The notes under the pieces: generated by a model
Told to the model about the DNA's origin: nothing
The model's database searches: none
Seen by the model: the letters and a program-made list of their open reading frames with translations, nothing else
In this document: positions 28,930 to 39,154 of the stretch, piece by piece
How positions within the stretch are numbered: the first letter of the stretch is position 1
Layout: every line of letters begins with the position of its first letter
Position numbers and translations under genes: made by a program
Assembly (NCBI RefSeq): GCF_001562055.1
Contig: NZ_LLWE01000014.1
Coordinates: forward strand, 62,001 to 126,000
DNA: 64,000 nt
DNA from: Polycladidibacter stylochi
GTDB taxonomy: Bacteria > Pseudomonadota > Alphaproteobacteria > Rhizobiales > Stappiaceae
Direction: 5' to 3'

Positions 28930-30324
28930 ATGGCAAAAAGATCAAGCCGCTTTGTTTGTCAAACCTGCGGAGCTGTCACTTCAAAGTGGGTTGGCCGTTG
29001 TGAGTCTTGCGGTGAATGGAACTCCATTCAAGAAGAGCGGCTCGATTCTGGCGTTGGCGCCGGTCCACAAACCTCTCGTAAATCAAGGGGGCGTGTTGTT
29101 CAGCTCGTCGGACTTTCTGGCGAGAGTAAAGAAGCACCACGCATCGTTTCAGGTGTTGGAGAGCTGGACCGTGTTACGGGTGGCGGTTTTGTTAAGGGCT
29201 CGGCTATTTTAGTGGGCGGCGATCCTGGTATCGGAAAATCGACCCTGTTAACGCAAGCAAGTGCAGTACTGGCCAATCAAGACCACCGGGTTGTTTACAT
29301 CTCTGGTGAAGAAGCTGTTGATCAGGTGCGTTTGCGTGCTGAAAGATTGGGACTGCGGCAAGCACCTGTCGCACTTGCCTCCGAGACAAGCGTTGAGGAT
29401 ATTATCGCAACGCTCGAGGATGGTGAGCGCCCTGCTCTGGTCATAGTTGACAGTATACAAACACTATGGACAGAAATGGCCGATTCGCCACCTGGCACCG
29501 TGACCCAAGTACGCGCATCAGCACAAGCCCTTGTCCGTTATGCAAAAAAAAGTGGAGCAACGGTGGTGATTGTGGGTCACGTTACAAAAGACGGACAGAT
29601 AGCCGGCCCACGTGTCGTGGAACATATGGTGGATGCTGTGCTGTATTTTGAAGGGGATGGCGCTCACCAATACCGCATTTTACGTGCTGTAAAAAACCGT
29701 TTCGGTCCTACGGATGAAATCGGCGTTTTCGAAATGTCAGATAAAGGGTTGCGTGAAGTTAAGAACCCTAGCGCCATGTTTTTGCAAGAGCGGGCAACCA
29801 CAACCCCGGGATCGGCTGTATTTGCCGGTGTCGAAGGCACAAGGCCAATATTGGTCGAAATCCAGGCTCTTGTTGCCCCCTCGCCTTTAGGTACGCCGCG
29901 ACGGGCGGTAATCGGTTGGGATGGAGCAAGGCTTTCCATGTTGCTGGCAGTACTTGAGGCACGTTGCGGGGTACGCTTTGGTCAGCACGATGTATATTTG
30001 AATGTGGCCGGCGGGCTGCGTATTCAAGAAACCGGCGCCGACCTGGCTGTAGCTGCAGCACTCATTTCTTCTCTTAGCGGGGTCGCACTGCCCATTGATA
30101 GTGTTTATTTTGGTGAGATTAGTCTGTCTGGTGCCGTAAGGCCGGTTGCGCAAGCGGCCAGCCGGCTTAAGGAGGCACAAAAGCTCGGTTTTACCCAAGC
30201 AATAATCCCTAATGCTAACAGAAAGGATAATGTCAAAGGTTTTGCACCACTAAAGGGCATAGAAGAGCTTACAGAGCTTGTTGCATCTATTGCTTCAAGT
30301 GGACAAAATCTCGTAAATGCTTAA
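28930..30324 (+). CDS. radA: DNA repair protein RadA
   Basis: 464 residues. N-terminal zinc finger with Cys10, Cys13, Cys24 and Cys27; RecA-like ATPase with Walker A GGDPGIGKST; the RadA-specific KNRFG motif in AVKNRFGPTDEIG; and a C-terminal Lon-protease-like domain (VYLNVAGGLRIQETGADLAVAAAL). It processes recombination intermediates by branch migration. Lies between alr and cvpA, as in other Hyphomicrobiales. Confidence 0.97.
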   Translation: MAKRSSRFVCQTCGAVTSKWVGRCESCGEWNSIQEERLDSGVGAGPQTSRKSRGRVVQLVGLSGESKEAPRIVSGVGELDRVTGGGFVKGSAILVGGDPGIGKSTLLTQASAVLANQDHRVVYISGEEAVDQVRLRAERLGLRQAPVALASETSVEDIIATLEDGERPALVIVDSIQTLWTEMADSPPGTVTQVRASAQALVRYAKKSGATVVIVGHVTKDGQIAGPRVVEHMVDAVLYFEGDGAHQYRILRAVKNRFGPTDEIGVFEMSDKGLREVKNPSAMFLQERATTTPGSAVFAGVEGTRPILVEIQALVAPSPLGTPRRAVIGWDGARLSMLLAVLEARCGVRFGQHDVYLNVAGGLRIQETGADLAVAAALISSLSGVALPIDSVYFGEISLSGAVRPVAQAASRLKEAQKLGFTQAIIPNANRKDNVKGFAPLKGIEELTELVASIASSGQNLVNA

Positions 30325-30414
30325 AAGCAGTTATGACTTGTATTGGAGACCTGTTTACTGTCCGAGTTCGCTACAAGTGAATTGGGCCTATTAAAAAAGG
30401 GGCTGTGCTGATCT

Positions 30415-31047
30415 ATGCCGATCACGCTATTAGACGGGATACTGCTCGTCGTTATTTTACTCTCAGCCGCTCTTGCCATGGTACGTGGTTTTGTGCGGGA
30501 AGTACTTTCAATTCTGTCGTGGGTAGCTGCATTTGCTGCGGCTTACTTTTTCCGTGAGGATGCACTGCCTTACGTGCAAGACTACATTAGCGACACGACC
30601 ATAGCCAATGTTGTGGCTATGGCCATTTTGTTTATTCTGGCTTTGCTTATTGTCAGCTTTATCACCATGCGTTTATCGGATGTTTTGCTTGATAGTCGTA
30701 TTGGTGCGCTTGATAGAACACTTGGCTTTATTTTTGGCGCTTTTAGGGGGTATTTACTGGTTGCAGCTGGTATGGTTCTGTTTTTCTTTTTTGTTCCGGC
30801 CGAAAAAGAACCTAACTGGGTTGCCAATGCAAAGTCCCGTTACATTTTAGGTAGCACAAGAGATGCGTTTGTAAGCATTTTGCCAGACGATTTGCTTTCA
30901 GAGACCTTTGATAAATTAAAAAAAGCGCGTAACAAAGCAACAACAAATACCAGTAATGGTGCGCAAAACGAAGAAGAAGCTGGATATTCCCCTTCCGAAC
31001 GTCAGGGAATTGAACAGCTCAGCGAAACTGGTGGCAGTGGAAACTAA
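30415..31047 (+). CDS. cvpA: CvpA family membrane protein
   Basis: 210 residues with four membrane segments in the first 130, beginning LLDGILLVVILLSAALAMVRGFVREVLS, the CvpA signature. The C-terminal 60 residues are charged and probably cytoplasmic. CvpA is linked to colicin V export and envelope homeostasis in enterics. It precedes purF here as in many bacteria. Confidence 0.92.
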   Translation: MPITLLDGILLVVILLSAALAMVRGFVREVLSILSWVAAFAAAYFFREDALPYVQDYISDTTIANVVAMAILFILALLIVSFITMRLSDVLLDSRIGALDRTLGFIFGAFRGYLLVAAGMVLFFFFVPAEKEPNWVANAKSRYILGSTRDAFVSILPDDLLSETFDKLKKARNKATTNTSNGAQNEEEAGYSPSERQGIEQLSETGGSGN

Positions 31048-31154
31048 CTGCCACCCAAGAAGCCCTGTGAGAGGCTGTGACCAGTAAAGCAAAGGATTAA
31101 ACGCGCTCGATTGCCGTTTTCAAATCCATGCCAATAACATTTGAGGAGTACGCC

Positions 31155-32645
31155 ATGTCTGGCGGTGTTGTCCCTTCCACACCTGCAACGACTTTTACCC
31201 GTGATGAGCTCATGGGAGATACCTTACAAGAAGAATGTGGGGTATTTGGCATATTTGGTCACGAAGATGCTGCTGCTCTAACTGCTCTGGGGTTGCATGC
31301 ACTGCAACACCGTGGCCAAGAAGCCGCCGGTATTGTGACCTACGACGGGGATCAATTTCGCTCCGAACGCCACTTAGGGCTGGTTGGCGATAATTTTTCT
31401 AATGCCGATACCATTAACGAACTTAAAGGCTCATATGCCATAGGCCATGTGCGCTATTCAACAACCGGTGCACCCGTTTTGCGTAATGTGCAGCCACTCT
31501 TTGCTGAGCTTGACGGCGGTGGTATTGCCGTTTGCCATAATGGTAATTTCACCAATGCAATGAGCTTACGCCGTCAATTGATCCGCGATGGTGCTATCTG
31601 CCAATCTACTTCAGATTCTGAAGTCGTTTTACAACTTGTCGCTAAATCACGCGAAACAAAAATCGTTGATCGTTTCATTGAGGCCATCAGCCAGATGGAA
31701 GGCGCTTACTCGCTTGTTGCGCTCACCAAAAAGAAGCTAATTGGTGCCCGCGATCCTCTTGGAATCCGTCCGCTTGTATTGGGGGATTTGAATGGTGCGC
31801 CAATTTTCGCCTCGGAAACATGTGCTCTTGACATTATTGGTGCCAAGTTCATTCGTGAAGTAGAAAATGGCGAAGTCGTTGTTTGTACTCCTGCTGGCAT
31901 TGAGAGCTATTTCCCGTTCGGTAAACGCCCTGCCCGTCCTTGTATCTTTGAATACATATATTTCTCCCGTCCTGATTCTGTACTTGATGGACGTAGCGTT
32001 TATGACGTGCGCAAAGAGTTTGGCATGCAGCTGGCCCGGGAAACGCCTGTTGAAGCCGATGTTGTGGTTCCTATTCCAGATTCAGGTGTGCCTGCAGCGC
32101 TTGGCTTTTCCAACGAATCCGGAATTCCATTCGAACTTGGTATTATTCGAAACCACTATGTGGGACGGACGTTTATTGAACCAACACAGCAGATAAGAAC
32201 CCTTGGTGTAAAGCTTAAACACTCTGCCAACCGGGCGCAAATTGAAGGCAAGCGCGTTGTTTTGGTGGATGATAGTTTGGTTCGCGGCACGACATCTTTA
32301 AAAATCGTGCAAATGATCCGCGATGCTGGTGCCAAGGAAGTTCATTTCCGCCTTGCATCACCTCCGATTAAATACTCCGATTATTACGGTATTGATACAC
32401 CTGTTCGCGAAAAATTGCTGGCTGCTAAGTATGATTTGGAAGGGATGCGTAATTATATAAGCGCCGACAGTCTCGCCTTCCTATCTGTCGATGGTATCTA
32501 TAGGGCAATGGGCTTTGATGGGCGTGACAATGAAAACCCACAGTTTACCGACCATTGCTTTACCGGGGACTATCCGACTCCGCTCACAGATTTGAGCGAT
32601 GATGGTGATAACAGACAAGCACCACGCTTGGTTGAGGTGGGGTAA
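31155..32645 (+). CDS. purF: Amidophosphoribosyltransferase PurF
   Basis: Commits PRPP to purine synthesis. The N-terminal glutamine amidotransferase nucleophile Cys sits in EECGVFGI after a short propeptide; ALQHRGQEAAGIV and the HVRYSTTG motif are present. The PRTase domain has the PRPP loop VVLVDDSLVRGTT. The ATG at 31155 has GGAG at 7 bases, better than the upstream frame start at 31128. The stop codon directly abuts the ATG of the following SDR gene. Confidence 0.96.
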   Translation: MSGGVVPSTPATTFTRDELMGDTLQEECGVFGIFGHEDAAALTALGLHALQHRGQEAAGIVTYDGDQFRSERHLGLVGDNFSNADTINELKGSYAIGHVRYSTTGAPVLRNVQPLFAELDGGGIAVCHNGNFTNAMSLRRQLIRDGAICQSTSDSEVVLQLVAKSRETKIVDRFIEAISQMEGAYSLVALTKKKLIGARDPLGIRPLVLGDLNGAPIFASETCALDIIGAKFIREVENGEVVVCTPAGIESYFPFGKRPARPCIFEYIYFSRPDSVLDGRSVYDVRKEFGMQLARETPVEADVVVPIPDSGVPAALGFSNESGIPFELGIIRNHYVGRTFIEPTQQIRTLGVKLKHSANRAQIEGKRVVLVDDSLVRGTTSLKIVQMIRDAGAKEVHFRLASPPIKYSDYYGIDTPVREKLLAAKYDLEGMRNYISADSLAFLSVDGIYRAMGFDGRDNENPQFTDHCFTGDYPTPLTDLSDDGDNRQAPRLVEVG

Positions 32646-33395
32646 ATGAACGAAGATAAAACACTCGAAGGGCGTATTGCACTGGTTACAGGTGCCTCAC
32701 GCGGGATTGGGTATTTTTGTGCCAAAGAACTGGCGGCACGCGGCGCGCACATAATTGCTGTTGCACGTACGGCTGGTGGGCTCGAAGAGCTTGACGATGA
32801 AATTCAAAAGCTCGGCGGCTCCGCCACTTTGGTACCGCTAAATTTAACAGATTATGAGGCCATTGACCGCCTTGGCGCTGTTATTTTCGAGCGCTGGAAA
32901 AAGCTTGATATCCTGTTGGGAAATGCCGGTATTCTTGGCCCCATGTCTCCCCTAGGCCATGTGGAGCCGAAGAAGTTTGAAGAGACAATGGCCCTTAATG
33001 TGACGGCTAACTGGCGATTGATACGCTCACTCGATCCATTGCTGCGACAGTCCGATGCCGGGCGTGCAGTCTTTGTATCTTCAAGTGCCGCGCATAAGTG
33101 CAAAGCTTATTGGGGGCCGTATTCGATAACAAAAGCTGCGCTTGAGGCTTTGGTACGCACCTATGCGAACGAAAATCAGCAAACCAATGTTAACGCCATG
33201 TTGGTGAACCCGGGCCGTATGCGCACCCAAATGCGCGCGCAAGCGATGCCTGGTGAAGACCCGGAGATATTGCCGCATCCGAGCTCGATTGCAAGCTCCA
33301 TTGCCGATTTGTGCTTGCCTTCTTGTGCACTAAACGGGAAGATCTACGATCATCCAACGGGGGATACTAAAACATTTATCCCCCTTATTGGATAG
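32646..33395 (+). CDS. Short-chain dehydrogenase/reductase
   Basis: 249 residues. Cofactor motif TGASRGIG near residue 16, NAG near residue 95, and the active-site YSITK. It begins immediately after the purF stop with no gap, so translation is coupled. An SDR at this place after purF is a conserved alphaproteobacterial arrangement, but the substrate is unknown. A hairpin follows. Confidence 0.9.
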   Translation: MNEDKTLEGRIALVTGASRGIGYFCAKELAARGAHIIAVARTAGGLEELDDEIQKLGGSATLVPLNLTDYEAIDRLGAVIFERWKKLDILLGNAGILGPMSPLGHVEPKKFEETMALNVTANWRLIRSLDPLLRQSDAGRAVFVSSSAAHKCKAYWGPYSITKAALEALVRTYANENQQTNVNAMLVNPGRMRTQMRAQAMPGEDPEILPHPSSIASSIADLCLPSCALNGKIYDHPTGDTKTFIPLIG

Positions 33396-33406
33396 AATAG
33401 TGGTTT

Positions 33407-33450
33407 GGGCGAGTTGTGTTTTTGATTCAAAAACTCGCCCTAACTCTTTA
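33407..33450 (+). terminator. Probable terminator after the SDR gene
   Basis: Stem GGGCGAGTT/AACTCGCCC (33407-33415 with 33432-33440), 16-base loop, followed by a T-rich but interrupted tract. Lies 12 bases after the SDR stop. Confidence 0.6.
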
Positions 33451-33507
33451 ATTTTAATGGATATTTTAGATAATAAATTGAATCAGCTTTGCGCCATTTG
33501 ATCGCGC

Positions 33508-34302
33508 TTACTTATTTCGGTCCGGGAAGGTCGCCGTTGCTATTTCCCTAAGGCTATCATAGACCCCAGGTGCCCCTAGAATAATCCGTGGTTGTTTCTT
33601 TAAGCCAGCTTGAACATCTATAGGATCAACGAGATTTCCTGCTTCTTGGGCAATTAGTAAGCCAGCATAACAGTCCCAACAATTCATGAAGTCTTCAATA
33701 TAGCCAATGAGACGTCCACTTGCAGCATAAGCCAGCATCAATCCCCCTGAGGCATTGCGAAAGAAAACACCGCCTTGTTTCATAAGGAGTTCGAGTGCAG
33801 CTAAGGTATGACGATAGTCGCCTTTTGTATGATATCCGGTGCCTACACTACCGCTTTTTAATGAAATTGACTGGGAGGCTTTGATGGGCTTTTCATTAAC
33901 AAAAGCACCTTTGCCTTTTTGAGCATGAAATAATTCGTTATGGCATGGATCGTAAATCGTGCCGATTACAATTTCGTCGTCCTTAACGCACGCAATGATT
34001 ACGCACCACTGCGGGATACCCGTGATAAAATTTTGCGTTCCATCAATAGGATCTATGACCCAAGTATAACCCGTTTCACTGGCTTTATTTCCTCGTTCCT
34101 CACCTACAATTCCATCTTGAGGAAACGTATTTTCAATTGCTTGGCGCACAAGGTCTTCTGTATTACGGTCTGCTTCCGAGACCATATCCTGATGGCCCTT
34201 GGCTTCTACATTTAATGTATCAAAGCGTTTGAAATACTCGAGTGCATACGCACCTGCCTGCTTTACGGTTTTACAGGCAAACTCATACCTTGTGTCTGTC
34301 AT
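33508..34302 (-). CDS. Inositol monophosphatase family phosphatase
   Basis: 264 residues. Metal-binding motifs GEERG and DPIDGTQNF, and the C-terminal WDCYAG that replaces the usual WDxAAG. Family members hydrolyse inositol-1-phosphate, histidinol phosphate (HisN) or PAP (CysQ); sequence alone does not decide. The ATG at 34302 has AGGTGG upstream. Convergent with the purF-SDR operon. Confidence 0.9.
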   Translation of the reverse strand: MTDTRYEFACKTVKQAGAYALEYFKRFDTLNVEAKGHQDMVSEADRNTEDLVRQAIENTFPQDGIVGEERGNKASETGYTWVIDPIDGTQNFITGIPQWCVIIACVKDDEIVIGTIYDPCHNELFHAQKGKGAFVNEKPIKASQSISLKSGSVGTGYHTKGDYRHTLAALELLMKQGGVFFRNASGGLMLAYAASGRLIGYIEDFMNCWDCYAGLLIAQEAGNLVDPIDVQAGLKKQPRIILGAPGVYDSLREIATATFPDRNK

Positions 34303-34477
34303 TATTCCACCTAAGTTTCAAATTGAGTTCATTGGAAATCAAATTGTTCTACTGCTTTGTTCGTCTTTATTCATTACATCAATAAACTCACAGCGCCATC
34401 AAATATGGTCTTACGATACTGATCAAACAGATATAATTGATATTACAAAGCCACTCTATTTTTAATCCACTGAACCA

Positions 34478-34507
34478 AAAAAGGGTGACACATGTGCCAC
34501 CCTTTTT
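34478..34507 (-). terminator. Bidirectional Rho-independent terminator after der
   Basis: Perfect 10-bp stem AAAAAGGGTG/CACCCTTTTT with a 10-base loop, 39 bases after the der stop on the minus strand. The A/T flanks allow termination in both directions. Confidence 0.85.
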
Positions 34508-34545
34508 CACTAGGGTATTCCCTAATGTGCTTATATATAGCAGTT

Positions 34546-35946
34546 TTAACGGCGTTTTTTCGCATAGGGGTTATCGCCCTTACGATAAGAGAGGCGTACT
34601 GGAGTGCCTTTTATATCAAAGCGCTCTCGAATCCCATTGATTAGATAGCGTGTGTAGCTCTCTGGTAGCTGTTCAGGTCTTGAGCAAAAAACAACAAAGT
34701 GCGGCGGCCGCGTTTTGGGCTGGGTCATGTAGCGCAAACGTACCCTACGCCCAGAAACAGCTGGGGGCGGATGGTGCACCAGAACACCATCTAGCCAGCG
34801 GTTTAATGACGATGTCCCAACACGACGATTCCACATTTCATAGGCGCGGAATACTGCCTTCATTAGACGATCTAGACCCTGACCATGCATGCCCGAAATT
34901 GTAACAATTTCCATGCCTTTGAGTTGGTTTAAGTACCTGTCTTGACAGTCCTTTAAGCGGTCCCACATTTGCTCACGATCTTCAACCAAATCCCATTTGT
35001 TGACCGCGATTACAAGGGCGCGCCCTTCTCTTGCACATAGCTCTAATATCTGTAGATCCTGCTTTTCGAAAGCATTCGTGGCATCTAACGTTAAAACAAC
35101 GACCTCGGCAAACTTAATGGCACGAAGAGCATCTGCAACAGATAGTTTTTCAAGCTTTTCTTGTACTCTGGCTTTCCTGCGAATACCTGCCGTATCAAAG
35201 ACTTTGATAAAGCGGTCCTGCCATTGCCATTCTACGCTGATTGAATCGCGCGTAATACCTGCTTCGGGCCCTGTCAGCAAGCGCTCTTCACCCAACATCG
35301 AATTGATGAGTGTTGATTTACCAGCATTCGGGCGGCCGACGATCGCCATACGTAATGGTCGTTCATTGGTACCAATTTGCTCTTCGTCATCGACTTCTTC
35401 AACGTCTACATCTGATAGAGCTTCTTCTTCAGGGTTGTAGGCATCATCACAAGCTTCAATAACTGGCTGTAGCGCTGAGTATAACTCTGAAAGTCCTTCG
35501 CCATGTTCTGCAGAAAGAGCAATAGGTTCGCCAAAGCCAAGCTGGAAGGCCTCATATAAGCCGCCTTCACCTGCTTTTCCTTCGGCCTTGTTTGCACACA
35601 GTATTACAGGTGTTTCATTACGCCGTAACAAGTTTGCAAAATGCTCATCTAACGGCATAAGGCCTGCACGTGCATCAATTAGAAACAATACGGCAACAGC
35701 CTCTCTAATTGCTTCTTCTGTTTGCGCACGCATACGCCCCTCCAAAGAAGAGGCTTCTGCTTCTTCCAAGCCTGCGGTATCAACGATAGTAAAACGCAGG
35801 TCACCAAGTTTCGCTTCGCCTGAGCGGCGATCACGCGTTACGCCCGGTGAATCGTCCACCAATGCCAATCGCTTACCAACCAAACGATTAAAAAGGGTCG
35901 ACTTACCAACATTGGGACGGCCAATAATGGCGACTGTAGCAGTCAC
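34546..35946 (-). CDS. der: Ribosome-associated GTPase Der (EngA)
   Basis: 466 residues with two tandem GTPase domains: G1 motifs GRPNVGKST near residue 9 and GRPNAGKST near residue 208, DTAGLEE and DTAGIRRKA as G3, and a C-terminal KH-like domain ending in a basic tail. Essential for assembly of the 50S subunit. The GTG start at 35946 has AGGAG upstream. A terminator separates it from bamB, though the three genes are on one strand. Confidence 0.97.
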   Translation of the reverse strand: MTATVAIIGRPNVGKSTLFNRLVGKRLALVDDSPGVTRDRRSGEAKLGDLRFTIVDTAGLEEAEASSLEGRMRAQTEEAIREAVAVLFLIDARAGLMPLDEHFANLLRRNETPVILCANKAEGKAGEGGLYEAFQLGFGEPIALSAEHGEGLSELYSALQPVIEACDDAYNPEEEALSDVDVEEVDDEEQIGTNERPLRMAIVGRPNAGKSTLINSMLGEERLLTGPEAGITRDSISVEWQWQDRFIKVFDTAGIRRKARVQEKLEKLSVADALRAIKFAEVVVLTLDATNAFEKQDLQILELCAREGRALVIAVNKWDLVEDREQMWDRLKDCQDRYLNQLKGMEIVTISGMHGQGLDRLMKAVFRAYEMWNRRVGTSSLNRWLDGVLVHHPPPAVSGRRVRLRYMTQPKTRPPHFVVFCSRPEQLPESYTRYLINGIRERFDIKGTPVRLSYRKGDNPYAKKRR

Positions 35947-35981
35947 ACATTCACTCCTAAGGTTAGGCAGCTACTCAAAAC

Positions 35982-36005
35982 AAAGGGAGGGCAACCCCTC
36001 CCTTT
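35982..36005 (-). terminator. Terminator between bamB and der
   Basis: On the minus strand, a 9-bp stem AAAGGGAGG/CCTCCCTTT with a 6-base loop is followed by a short T-rich tract. It may act as an attenuator between bamB and der. Confidence 0.65.
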
Positions 36006-36027
36006 TCCTAGTCGATACTGAGGAGTT

Positions 36028-37353
36028 TTAGTTGAGCGCTGCTACGCTACCCTTCGCTGTCAGTACAATCAAACGACCTCCAGCTACGATTGGGCTTACG
36101 TATACTTTTTCATTTATGTTTTTTGAAGCAACCAAGTTGCCTGTTTTTGCATCAACTGCCGCAAATTTACCAGAACCTGACAGCGCAATGAGTTGCCCTT
36201 TTGCCAGTATCGGACCTGCCCAGTTGTCTGAGGTTTTGTCTTTGTTACCCGTTGGAAGCGAGGTAGTCCAGAGCACATCGCCATTTTTCAAATCCAATGC
36301 TCTAAGTTTATCATCCAACCCAACCAAAAATACACTTGATCCGGAAACAATTGGTGTATGCACCGCACCTGTGTCGACCTGCCAGAGTTTTTCACCCGTT
36401 TTTAAATCAATTGCAATTGTGCGACCTGATACGGAAGTGGCGATAACTTTATTGCCACTTATAACCGGAGATGCCGAAATGTCTGAAAGTCCTGACAAAG
36501 CGCGGGTACGGAAAGAGCGCGCGACTGAGGCAATCCATTTTGGTTCACCCTTTTTGATGTCGATGGCCATAACCTCGCCAGAAGAAAACGGAATTACCGC
36601 CGTATTTCCTTTAATCGCAGCATTTGCTGATGATAAAAGGCCAGCGCTTTCAGCAAGACCTGAATAGCTCCAAAGTTGCGAGCCATCCTTTTGGTCGTAA
36701 CCTTGAACCTCGTTATCTTGCGTGACAATTATAACCACGCCATTAGCTGCGGCAGGTGCTGAACGAGGTGGAACGTCAACATCCACAGCCCAAACGATTT
36801 TCCCTGATTTATCAAGGGCAAACAACTGACGATAAGCTGTGGCAACAAAGATTTTAGAACCGGAGATAACAACGCCACCGCCAGCACTTACACCATCCTC
36901 ACCTTCCGGACGCAAATCTTTTGTGAAGACCCGACCACCGGCGGTTGTCAAGGCGGTCAGCTGGCCGCTTTGCTCATAAACATATATGTTTTTACCATCA
37001 GAAACAGGTCGAGCGGCTGAGCGTAATGGCTTGGAGCTGATACCTAAACCTCCAGAACGGCTTAAATCCTTTTTCCAAGCCCATGCCCCTGAAATAGAAA
37101 GGGAAATATTGCCAGGATTATTGGTAAGCGGGCCAGCAGCTTGCACCCAAGCACCTGGCGTTGTTGCTTGGCCTATGGAAGCTGAGCGTGACTGACCTTT
37201 CGCTATTGGAGCATCATGTAAGGAAATGCGCTCTCCTTCTAAATACTCCTCTTTACCACCAAACGGGTTTAAACCAGCACATCCGGCGAGTGCTGCAGTA
37301 ACCGCAATTAATGTTAAGTATCTACTTAGTTTTTTACCAGTAATCCTCGTCAC
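36028..37353 (-). CDS. bamB: PQQ-repeat outer-membrane lipoprotein, BamB-type
   Basis: 441 residues. Lipoprotein signal with lipobox LAGC at about residue 25, followed by a beta-propeller of PQQ-like repeats, seen as recurring blocks such as KIVWAVDVDVP, GSQLWSYSG, GEKLWQVDTG and GDVLWTTSLP. BamB scaffolds the BAM complex for outer-membrane protein insertion. The order yfgM-like, bamB, der is the same as in enterics. GTG start. Adjacent by 13 bases to the TPR gene upstream. Confidence 0.88.
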   Translation of the reverse strand: MTRITGKKLSRYLTLIAVTAALAGCAGLNPFGGKEEYLEGERISLHDAPIAKGQSRSASIGQATTPGAWVQAAGPLTNNPGNISLSISGAWAWKKDLSRSGGLGISSKPLRSAARPVSDGKNIYVYEQSGQLTALTTAGGRVFTKDLRPEGEDGVSAGGGVVISGSKIFVATAYRQLFALDKSGKIVWAVDVDVPPRSAPAAANGVVIIVTQDNEVQGYDQKDGSQLWSYSGLAESAGLLSSANAAIKGNTAVIPFSSGEVMAIDIKKGEPKWIASVARSFRTRALSGLSDISASPVISGNKVIATSVSGRTIAIDLKTGEKLWQVDTGAVHTPIVSGSSVFLVGLDDKLRALDLKNGDVLWTTSLPTGNKDKTSDNWAGPILAKGQLIALSGSGKFAAVDAKTGNLVASKNINEKVYVSPIVAGGRLIVLTAKGSVAALN

Positions 37354-37366
37354 GCCCTAAAGTCCT

Positions 37367-38026
37367 TCAGGTTTTTGAACCAATTTTCGAGTTGATCAGT
37401 TCCAGGTAAAGTCGTGCCCGGCCAACAATATCTGAAGGTGCGGTTGCATCCTCAACGACTTTCGTAAGTGTTTTTTGTGCATCTTGATATTTTTCGGCTT
37501 TATACTGAGAGAGAGCTATGACCTCTTGTGCCGAAAAATGCAATGCATTACCTGTACTTAGCTCTGAGCTTAGTTTCGTTTTCAATTCATCTGTGCTGGC
37601 GGTATCGAGCATTAAATATGCCGCTCTGATATTTGCCAATTGACGATAAACTGTAGGATAATCGCCGTTTGCTGCTATTTTATTCAGCTCGGCAATCGCA
37701 TCCTCTGCTTTGCCTTCAACCGAGTACTCGGCGGCGATGCGCATTTGCGCCAGCATTGGATAGCCGCCCGTGGCATCTTGCAGTGTTTCGAGCTGTTTTC
37801 TTGCCTGTTCATGCTTGCCAGCTTGTGAAAGCTCTATGGCTTCCAAAAATGTCTGGCCAGCCTTTTCCGAGAGGCCTTGTTGCCAATAGCTGTAGCCCTT
37901 ATAGCCTGCAGTTCCTAGGATAATTAGCGCGGCGGCTAAGTAAACAAAAGGCGCAAATCGTTTCCATAAGCGTGCATACTGCTCGGTTCTTACGTCTTCA
38001 TCGACCTCGCGAAAAATGTCGGACAT
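37367..38026 (-). CDS. YfgM-like tetratricopeptide inner-membrane protein
   Basis: 219 residues. A cytoplasmic N-terminus (MSDIFREVDEDVR) is followed by one membrane segment near residues 28-47 and a periplasmic TPR-like helical region. YfgM is an ancillary subunit of the SecYEG translocon that works with periplasmic chaperones. Its placement just upstream of bamB and der supports the call. Confidence 0.85.
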   Translation of the reverse strand: MSDIFREVDEDVRTEQYARLWKRFAPFVYLAAALIILGTAGYKGYSYWQQGLSEKAGQTFLEAIELSQAGKHEQARKQLETLQDATGGYPMLAQMRIAAEYSVEGKAEDAIAELNKIAANGDYPTVYRQLANIRAAYLMLDTASTDELKTKLSSELSTGNALHFSAQEVIALSQYKAEKYQDAQKTLTKVVEDATAPSDIVGRARLYLELINSKIGSKT

Positions 38027-38296
38027 GGTTTAGCTCATTCCTGCAGAACGGTTGTTATCAAGGGCCACTCACGGTGACTGGTGGCGCGCACAATACAAGG
38101 CGATTGCAAACAAGGCAAACCTCTTATGCCACTTATTTCAACTGATTAATGGCACAATTAGGGCACCAATTCAAATTACCTAACGTCTGATTTGGTTGTA
38201 TTTTAAGTTTTTCACCATTTTGATATTAATATGATACGAAAAACGTGCCAAAATTGATGCAAAACCTATCAATAACCGTTGATATGCTAATCAATC

Positions 38297-38923
38297 TTAC
38301 AGCGCCGAAATGCCAATGAGCCATTCATGTGCTTTTAGCAGCATTGCCAAGTATAGACTCATGCCCAATAGTATCGCAGTGGCATCATTGAGGCGCATTG
38401 ATGTCTTTTTTTGCCGCAGATTACTTGATCCGGCCAAAGCTGTACTTGTTTGCTTTGCATAGGTCAGTCTGGAGATAATCGCCCAGACCAAGAAACTGAC
38501 GAACAAAATAATGGAATGGCTTTCGCCGTTGACCAGAAGATGCGCACTTGCCCACAGCATGATGGCATATTGGACCGGATAGCCAATTGTTTTGCGTATG
38601 TAACCTTTAAAAAAAACGGAGCATACCAACGGGAATACAGGAAGTAAAAGCGTATAAGCTAGGTGGCGTGTCCACTGAGGGGGGTAATACAAAACATCAT
38701 AGTCGCTATAGCGCGCTTCAGAAAAACCATAGATAATCAACACCAGCCCGATTGTTGCCAGACCATGGAACATGCCCTTGATTTTTTTTGCACGCTTTGT
38801 TTCTGCCGGATTTGGCGAAGCACCTTTACTGCCGTCACTACTAGTGGTTTGCGCACCTATAAAAACCGGGGGCAATAAATGGCTGATGATGGTAAGGGCT
38901 ATTCCAATCGTCAGGTAAAGCAT
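38297..38923 (-). CDS. NnrU family membrane protein (copy 1)
   Basis: 208 residues with five to six hydrophobic segments. NnrU features: the N-terminal LTIGIALTIISHLLPP, HGLATIGLVLIIYGFSEAR, and ASAHLLVNGESHSIILF. NnrU was named in denitrification clusters but is widespread and its activity is unknown. It carries a Ser/Pro-rich polar insert at residues 25-45 that copy 2 lacks. Located 230 bases downstream of the second NnrU gene. Confidence 0.8.
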   Translation of the reverse strand: MLYLTIGIALTIISHLLPPVFIGAQTTSSDGSKGASPNPAETKRAKKIKGMFHGLATIGLVLIIYGFSEARYSDYDVLYYPPQWTRHLAYTLLLPVFPLVCSVFFKGYIRKTIGYPVQYAIMLWASAHLLVNGESHSIILFVSFLVWAIISRLTYAKQTSTALAGSSNLRQKKTSMRLNDATAILLGMSLYLAMLLKAHEWLIGISAL

Positions 38924-39154
38924 TGTTTTATATCTATCCTATATCAGCGCTTTTGCGAAACCTGCTTTGGCAGGACTGTTCAACCAAAGCTCCCGAGGTT
39001 GTGCCCATTTAGCGCTGAATGGCTTTAGATAACAACTGTTATTGCAAATTATTCGCAGTAATTATTGCTTTTAATTGTGAAATGGTGCCAGCGGGCTTTT
39101 TGCAGCTCTTTGCCCTGGCACCATTATAACTACCCTACATTTTAGCAATGGACC